The notes beneath the pieces are model-generated. The model saw only the letters and a list, made by a program, of their open reading frames with translations. It had not been told where the DNA came from and ran no database searches. A program made the translations under genes and the position numbers. A stretch of 28,503 nt of DNA from Cristatella mucedo. Taxonomy: Eukaryota > Bryozoa > Phylactolaemata > Cristatellidae. Of the stretch, positions 9,825 through 18,800 are shown one piece after another. Every line of letters starts with the position of its first letter. The stretch's first letter is position 1. Location: NCBI GenBank assembly GCA_009760855.2, contig WPIO01000036.1:3852501-3881003 (forward strand), read 5' to 3'.

Positions 9825-12800
9825 TTAAATATGCGCGTATATTTTAAATATTTAAAACATTTATTATACCTTAGCCGGAGGATCCCTACCCTGCCAGGCC
9901 CATGGTCCCATCGCGTATATATTGTTAGGGTCCATGAAACCGGCTATTTTTAATGTCGAAGACGAACAGTTGTCCTTTTCACTCAAGCAATCAACATCTG
10001 CTGCTGCGACTAAAATGCTGGATGCTTGAGTTGCAGGATATTGATCCTGGATTTTGGAAAATTTCCCTTTGCCAAACGGTGATAAAAACGAGCTCCTACT
10101 TCCAGAACCCCTAACCGTGCAGCTGGACGCTTTTAAACGTAGCTTCGCTCTTTCAAATATAGCTGAAATATTGCACTAGTTTTAGCCACCTCATGATGTG
10201 CAAGCAGTATCGCACGGAAAAATAAATAAGCTCTTTCATTCTTTAGATCAAGACCTTTGGCAAAAAAGCTCTTGATCTATCGGTCCTAGGGGGGTTAATT
10301 TGACTTCCGATATTGCTTTTCGACGACATCTATTATCCTAATGCCGACTCAGGTACATCCTTTCCAGCAGCAGTCCACGCTGTTACATCTATGTTACTCC
10401 TCTTCGATTGCCCTCATAAATATGCTGCCCTTCTCTTTCTTATTTATATGCATGAACTTATTTAGATTGGTACTTCTCCTGTTAGGTTCCTAATAATTAG
10501 CAAGCTATTGCCGGTTTTTGTCCACTGGGAGTTACTTCTGACAGCTTGAGCCAATGCTTGAACACTTTCTTGCAAGTGTGAGCCCTAGTGGCTCACTAGG
10601 TAAGGCGGTTGCCTTTCACGACCTCGGCCCGAGGTCGTGGGTTCGAATCCTGCAGTGAGCGATCCTATATCGCTACTGCAAGCGGTGGTGATAGCCGTAA
10701 GGCTCTTCTGTCGCTATACAAAAAGAGGCTGTTGAATCAGCTATTTTTATTATATATTTTTATTTATTCACGTGCACTGCAGATATGGAGTTTTCGCGGA
10801 AATCACCAGAGTCGGATTTACTCACCACATGCCATGGCTTGCTATGACCATAAACCTGTCGTCGTCAGTTAGCTTCCAGTGTCCGACATCCGGCAATGCA
10901 ATGACCATTTGCTCGGCTCGTGGCACGTTCGGGAGCATTTTGTAAGCGTGGTCACCTACAGTGAAGCATACCATCACCACTAGCAGTTGTTTCAGCTGTA
11001 AGATAAGGAGCAATGCTAGCCCACAAGTAGTAGCCTCTAGCTGAGAGATTATAAAAGAAAAACGTTTTGACCGTGGAATCTGCAGATATAATACTGCCAC
11101 CACGAATCTATAACCTTTACGTAATGTAGCTGCTCGATATTTCCTTGATTGAAGGAAGGACACACGGTAGGCGCATGCGAGAGCGGCTTTGTCTATCCTT
11201 CGCTCTTCAAAGCAGTAACAACCGCGTTCTCATCGCTAGTCGCTGCATTCTCTGTCAGGGCCCTGACTAAGCTTCGAAACACATACGGTCAAGGACACAA
11301 ATTTATATGAGAGCCACAGTTTTACTATACCTATCATTTAAAGTGCTGAAGAGCAGTATATGCTGTCAAGCGAGTTGTCAAGATCGCTTGCTGCATGCAT
11401 TGATGACATCCGCACATGGATGGCAGCAAATTTTCTAAAACTAAATGATGACAAGACTAACTTACTAGTTATGGGCAAACCCAGTGTGATTCAGAGATTG
11501 GAAAGGCTGAAACTCAAAATTGGCTCTGCCAGCATATCTCCTGTCGAATCAGCTCGAAATCTAGGTGTCATATTTCAAAGCGACCTCTCGTAAAACGACC
11601 ATATCAGCTCCACAGTCAAATCTGCATATTTTCAGCTTCATAACATTGCTAAAATTCGGGCTTGTTTAGATAAGGATACCACGTCCAAGTTGGTCCATGC
11701 ATTCGTGACATCCCGTCTTGACTTCTGCAACTCACTGCTCGCTGGCCTACCGGCATGTACAATCATGCGATTGCAGCTGGTGCAAAACTCTGCAGCTAGG
11801 CTTGTCTGTCGTGAGCGTCGCAGTTGCCACATTACTCCACTTCTCGCCGACCTGCACTGACTACCAGTCAAGCAACAGATTGACTTCAAGGTTTTGTCTC
11901 TCACTTTTAGGTCCCTTCATTCTATGGCTCCAGCCTATCTCTCCGACATACTCTCCCATCAGGCCAAGCATCGTACCACCAGCTTTTCGGAATCCAACAG
12001 TCTAGAAATACCTCGTGCAAACCTCAAATCTTTTGGAGACCGTGCATTTAGCTCGTATGCTCCCAAAGCCTGGAACTCCCTCCCGACCTGCGTCAGAACA
12101 TCCCCTGACCTGACCACATTTAAAAGGAACTTAAAAACACACCTATATAGGACAGCATTTAGTGGGTCCCTGTGATTCGTCCTTGACGTGCTTATGCATG
12201 CTGACACTGTGCATGCTGCCACTAACCACATTTGCATGTTGACCCTGTGCATGTCACCCCTAACCATGTTATTCATTTTGTTTGTGTTTTAAGCATGATT
12301 TTACTTACCATTTAATTGCATTTCCCTTTGCAGCAAATGTAAAGCGCCTAGAAAGAGATTAAGTTCTGTGAGGGCGCTTTATCAAGTACATTATTATTAT
12401 TATTATTATTTGCGCTTTGTCACACGAGTCTGCCTGCGAGATGTTTGGGAGTCATTTACGTTAAAAGACCACATTTTCATAACGCTTGCTTGCTCATGCG
12501 CAATGAGCCCACTCAGCGAGCGCTTTTGGATATGGTAGATCCAGGGTCCCACTACAAGGACTATCCGCGTACCTTCCTAGCACGCGGTCTCATAAACCCA
12601 CCTCCTCCGACTAGTGATTGGTCAGGTGAGCTGTACACTCTCGAGCTTGAGATCGGTCAAGTGAGTTACATTCGGTCCCTGAGTGAGTCTCTCCCCATAA
12701 CTATTCCTAGTATCTTTCACCGCAGGCTGTCAGGGATCTTGAAGGCGACTTACAACTTGCGGTTCGCCTTGGAACTCGGCGGCGGCGGCGGCGACTAAGC

Positions 12801-15800
12801 ACAGCAGCTGCTCCTGCACAGCCCAGTCTGCTAGTAAAAGGTTCAGACCGAAGGCAGCACGCGCCGGCTCCGATAAGAAAGTGCAAGACAGGAAAGGCAC
12901 GCGGCCTTCGGGTTTTGCAGCTTCACAACGGACCGGTTGTTCCGGCGTCGGAGCCAGAGCTGTCGGCGCTAATCTCACAGCGAGTGCCGCGAAGGGAATG
13001 CGAAAGACGCTGCGGCGGAAGACTCGCGCGTTCTGTACCGATGCTTCGAGATATGCCCAGGCCACTGTTGATTCGGCTGCCGCAGCTGCCGCGAGTTACG
13101 TGGCCGCCGGCGCGAGTGATCCTCGCTTCTTCGATCGCGTTGTCTGGTCGGTGGTCTGCTGTGAGGTCCACGGCCGCTCCTGCGCGGCAGAGAACGCACC
13201 GAGCGTTTCCGACGTGGGCTACGTAGAGGTCGCAGAGGCCGCCTCCGCCTCCGCCGCGCATGAGGACTACGCTCGCCGCTGTGCCGCTCGTCACGCCCGG
13301 CACTTCCTGAAACGTCCGGACGTTTTGTCGGAGGCGACCCAGGAGGCGAGAGAATCTGAGCTGTCCTGCTTGTCTCTCGATGTACTCACTGGCTGCGCAC
13401 AAAGCGGTTAACGCCGTTTTTGCCAAGGATGTATTATTATTCGAGAATTTTCGCTTAATGAAGTTTTTATTTAATCGCACATTCAAGAAGCGACGACCAG
13501 GTCTGAAGAACAGCAGAGGCAGAGTAGCGAAAACGAGCAAACCCAACAAAGACGTCTGCTATCTGCTTTATCGTAGGCGAGAAATTGAGGCCGCTGTAGC
13601 GAATCGTGAATCGCATTACACCGACGGCTACGAGCCGATAAAGGACTGTGCTGACTATACGGGAACTCGGTAGCGACCATCTCCCGTGTCAGCTACCGCA
13701 GCTCATCTGACTCTGGTTGACTGGCAGTGGCCCTGACTGCAATTCCATAGAGATCCTGCCTTCACTTGCTTTTCTCCAATCGTCTAAAACACGCTAGCGA
13801 CTTACACCTTGTCGTCCCAATTAGACGACATTCGAAGGGAAATTGAAAGCCTACCTGTTCACAAAGCTGTTTCTCAATACGAGTGAAACATCTTCTGCGC
13901 GCTATTTTACTCTGGAACTGTGCGAACTGACAAAACTAAGAGCAAAAGCATAAAGCTGAGCGGAGTGTACTCCACTGAACCTCAGTGAACATACCTTCTC
14001 TCCTTCGAGTATTGAGTACTTGCCCCTGCTATAATTTAGTTTTCGCTATTTCCCAAGGGTACAGCTAATCAGCAGCCGTGAGCATCCTCTTGTGCACTTG
14101 GTGCATGCTGGTCTAAGCAGAATATTTGTTTGATCTCGATGCTTATCTAGCACGATAAATTGCTTTCATTAACTCTTGCTTATAGCTTCTCTTCAAGCGA
14201 GTGAAAATAGTACCAAGTTACAATTCAGTTTGCTAAATAAAGACCGCACTATTACTTTTTTTATTATTATTTTCCAATAATTCCAGAGCATTCTCTAGGT
14301 CACGAGATTTGAGCGGAGCAGCCATAGAGAGGAAATTCGATGGATTATTTTTAAAATCAAGTCGCTAGCAAAAGATGTAAAACTTTGGGTAAAGACTCTT
14401 GCTCACTCTTTATTACATTCGAGTCTTAAGCATAGAGTGTTAACTCTGATCCAAATATATTTCTTTTAAGATCTTTGCTTACCGAATAGTTAAAAAACAT
14501 GAGCCGATTCAGAAGCCTCATTCATACAGTTGCAGAAGAGCCTTGGCGGCAATAATGATAATAAGAATAATGCAATTGGTATAGCGTCCTCAGCGAACTC
14601 AATCTCTTTTTAGGCACTTTGAATTTGCTAAAAAGGAAGCACGATCGAATGGTTAGTTGTAGCGTGCGCAGTAAACAACAGGAATAACATAGTCAGGGGA
14701 TATCGCTACCGATAGCAGTTGGCAATATAGGATCGCTAAGTGCACAATTCAAACCCACGACCTCAGTGGTGAAGAGCGAGCACCTGACGTATCTGCTACC
14801 AGCTTAGCCACTGATGGTAGCTTACTAGCCCAATATTCGAAATAACCTTTCGCTACCTGACAGCACCTGCTCCACAGTCAAATTTGTACTCTTAAAACTA
14901 CTGAAAATAACAATACTTCCGTAAATGCTTAGAATAGAAATTTTTTAGCACTGACATTGATGAGCTGGTAACTTTTCTACCTTAACTCCTGCAGCTCTCT
15001 TCCCTTGCCAGACTTTCTGACTTGAAAACGGCCCGCTTGCACCGTTTCACCGCTTGCATGCGGTGAAAAACTATGCAGCAGCAGCTATACTTGTCTGTCA
15101 CGAACGTAGTAACTGCTACATTGCACACCTTCTCGCTGAACTGCACTGGCTTCCAATCAAGCATCGTGACGACTTTAAGGATCTGTCACTCAATAGTGTC
15201 CCGTCATTCTCTCGTTCCGTCCTACATTTACTAAATGCTTCCTAAACAGTCATTTAATCCCAAAGCCGGCTCTCCTGGTTGAGGTCTTTCAGCAGTGCCG
15301 ATAAAGAATTTCACATTTTTGGAGGCTTTTCCATCATTTGGAATGCTCCCAAAGCTTGAACCTCATTACCCACTAATGCCAAGGCATCCCCGACTTGATG
15401 GAATTTAACAGAAACTCAAAACAACCCTTTGCTTTGTAGCATCCAGGTCTTCTATGTGATACTGCGTGATGAAACTGTAACTGCTCTCGCTATTCAGTTG
15501 AAATTATTTCCAGCATATCTAGAGTGCCAAGAAAGAGAGTAGTTCTCTTTGAGCACTGCATAGTTTTTATAATTTTTATATTTGTTGCTTTAATTATTGA
15601 AACTATAGCGTTTAAACTAGCGCTTAGCCGAAAACTACCTCTAACATCACCCTAGAGACAAGTAGTACCCATTCCAATTTTGCGTTAAAGCTAAGTGTGT
15701 GCAGACTGTGGTGTGACATCATTAACAACCATGACTTTCAGGATATAAGTCATCTAGCAGACGTTGGGCACACATACCTCACTTAGGATTGGGTCTTATG

Positions 15801-18800
15801 GTACCTAGAAGGCGGAGATTTTCTTATGCCTGACGTAGCAAGCCTTTTTATTCTTAGGAAACAGGCGGCATAAGGAAAACAAAACCACGGATCCTAAACA
15901 AATGAGGTCGCCTTAAAATGCCCGGATGCAGCTAGTTTTTCTTGTTAACACCTCGACTACCGCAGACACCCCTTTCTTCGAGGGGTGCCACTATTTGCCT
16001 CTCGGTATCTACCTGGTTCGAGCTCCAAACTACGGAAACATCGACAACTTGAAATGCTCAAGATAAATAAAAGTTTCGGGCTTCGCTGTTGGCTTTTGGC
16101 ACAATAGAGAGGAGAGTCAATGAAGGGAAGGGCAGATGCAGTAGAGGAGAGGGAAGATGAAGTAGAGGGGAGAGCAGATGACGTAGAGGAGTGGGCAGAT
16201 GAAGTAGAGGGAAGGGCAGAGGCACTTGAGGAGAGAGCAGATGGAGTAGATAAATTCTAATGGTGCCATTTGATAGGCACACGTGGCGCACAAGTCGATG
16301 CCAAAAGTGGAGCGCTTCTGTGTGCATAGTAAAGCGTTGCTTTTCAGAATGGTCACCCACTTCCTTCGGCGAGGCCGTAGCGTTCACAGGCTGTGTGGTG
16401 CCCTGATCAGTTTTTTCCTGTGCAACGACATCCCAGTCGTCAATCGTAGCATTCCTAGAATAACAACGCCAGCATTAATTGACGGCACACGGCATAAAGG
16501 CTAATTTGATATAATATTCTTGGCGCACACAAAATATATACATATATATATATTTGATAATTTGATATATAGTTTAATTTAAAAAAATGATAAAGGGCAA
16601 TCTTGAGGCGGTATAGAACGAAGAAATATGAAGAAAAAGCGAGCATGCTGCACATGACTTAGTAGAATGCGTCCCGCACTGCACGCTTTTCACGTCCCAC
16701 GATTTTATGTTGCAATTATTCTATGATGCACGTTTTTATGTTTAGACGAGACATACAGACATGCAAATACTGCTAAAAAAAAGTAGATAAGGCAAGGTAA
16801 AACTCAGTTCTTGGCTAAGCGTACAGATTCTTTTCTTTGAATCGGTGCTGGTCGCCACTTACAGATAGCTCTCCTGTTTCGTGCGCAAGGAATCTACTAA
16901 AAAAAAGCTTTACTGGCCTGGTCTTTACCTGCCGTATCCGAAACCCCAGTCTCCACAATCATCTTCAGGATTTTGGTCGTCATCAACCGTGAGTAGAGTA
17001 CCACCATTTTCATCAGACTCTGGATGAAAAAAGCAACAGCGACTCATAAAAATTACTTTGCCGTTGACATCTTTTAGAGAAACCTGCCAGTGATCGACCA
17101 CGAATAGCCACGTGCTAACTACATGCCTGATTTTTACATTGTCCGACATAAAAGGAAACCATTGAGACTCCATTTACCACGGCCGACCTCGCCGGAGAAA
17201 AAACTTTCCTCAATCCTTGAGGTGAATGGTAAAGAAAAGGTAAAGGCGGCGGGAAGTCAAGCGATCAGAAGAAGACGCCACTGGCGACATCTATTTCTGA
17301 CGGTGCAAACACGTATGAATCGATCTCGAGAACTGAGTAAGCGTGGGCGGTTAGATTTAAAAAGTGATCTGGCGAAATTCACTTCCTTGATCCAGATTGC
17401 ACGGCTGGCATCGACGAACACGCAATGTGTGCAGTCACGTGTGCAGTCACGTGTGCAGTCTGTGCTGGGAGTCGTCGAGAAAAGCGACAGCAGCTGCCAT
17501 GCCACTGACAAGTGTTAGCAATACGCCCGTTTTCTGGTCGTTAGTATTTATCACTGATACTAAAGCGTGCCTTAATTCTCGTCTGTCGTGTTGTTACCGT
17601 GGATTAGAGAATAAATTAAACACAGAACGACCGAAGGCAGTGTACATCGCCTCGAGTGCGGAGCGTTCGCATCGAACAGGGATAGGTCGCTCGACCTCGG
17701 GTTCATCAGATCACCGTGCTCGCTCTATCGACCAATCTCTTTTTGGTACTAAACAGCTGCCGTGATGCTTGCGTTTCTTAGTGCCACTTTGAGGCCCGAG
17801 CCGACTTCCGTTACGCTATTTGAATACTATGTGCGTGAGCTATCAGTTGCAACTGCTCGCCAAGGAGAGGATTGTATTTCGCGTGAAATATCGACAAGGT
17901 GCGCGACAATTTAGCGCAATGCATCTCAATCTGATCTGAAGCGGAGCAAAGACGCCCGGACTAAGTGAATGCTACACTAGAGACAGTTTTCTACAACTAC
18001 TTACTCAAAGCCTGAGCGGCGCTTTCGGCGCGACGCGCGCTACCTTCTGAGACCCCGCTTGTCTCGCTGGCTGCAATACGTGGCGCGCAAACGACTTAGC
18101 AAGCGGTGTAAGTCTCGCACTAGCGGCCTCGAGGAAAAGAGCCCGGGGCTGCTGCCGTATTCAACTGCAGGCTAAGGCGGCGGACGAAGTCTGCTCACCC
18201 CGGAGCGAATCGTAGCGAAGGGCCGCGCGTCGCCGCGCCCCTGGGCGCGCGCCGCAGCGTCACTTCCGCCGCCGCCTGTCGCGCGCTCGCCGTCGCGCTG
18301 ACCGGCGTAGACGCGCGTCCAAGGTACCTTGGATGGCGCCGTCGAAGGCGCCGCCGCGGACGCGGCGGCACCGTTCATCTTCCTCCTCTTTGATGCTGGG
18401 CAGATCCGCGGCCGCTCGCAAGCTCGTCGCGCGCGTCACTTCCGCCAGCAGCGCGAGCTCGCGCAGCTTCTCCGCCACTTCGGCGTCGGCCAAGCTGCCG
18501 TCGATTTCGTCAAACGCTTGCGTGAGGCCGCTCTCCACATTGCCGCCCCGATACGAGCTGGTGCGCCGCACGGCTTCGGGCATGCGACTGGCGCAGTATT
18601 TGGCCACTTCGGGTCCTGCATCGCGGCCAAAGCGCACGAGCGAATGTCGGCGAAGACTCGACGGGCAGCATTTTTGGCCTAAGTCGCACGAGGCGAATAC
18701 CCCGCACGAGCGCGCAATCCAACTAAAAAAACCCAGCCAGAACTCGGCGACGTCGCTGCACGACTCCCTCAAGCGTTCAGCCTTAGCCGACGAGATTATG

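Noticed and set aside
12445-12798. 117-codon plus-strand frame ending in Gly repeats
   Set aside because: No homology; the end is a CGG repeat.
12881-13411. 176-codon plus-strand frame
   Set aside because: Shadow of gene B exon 5 on the opposite strand, caused by GC content.
17123-17518. 131-codon basic plus-strand frame
   Set aside because: Lies in gene B intron 3; includes a 12-base tandem repeat and no recognised family.
18616-18772. Upstream extension of the gene B exon 3 frame with an ATG
   Set aside because: No homology to PPM1G, and a CAG acceptor with the right phase stands at the point where homology begins.
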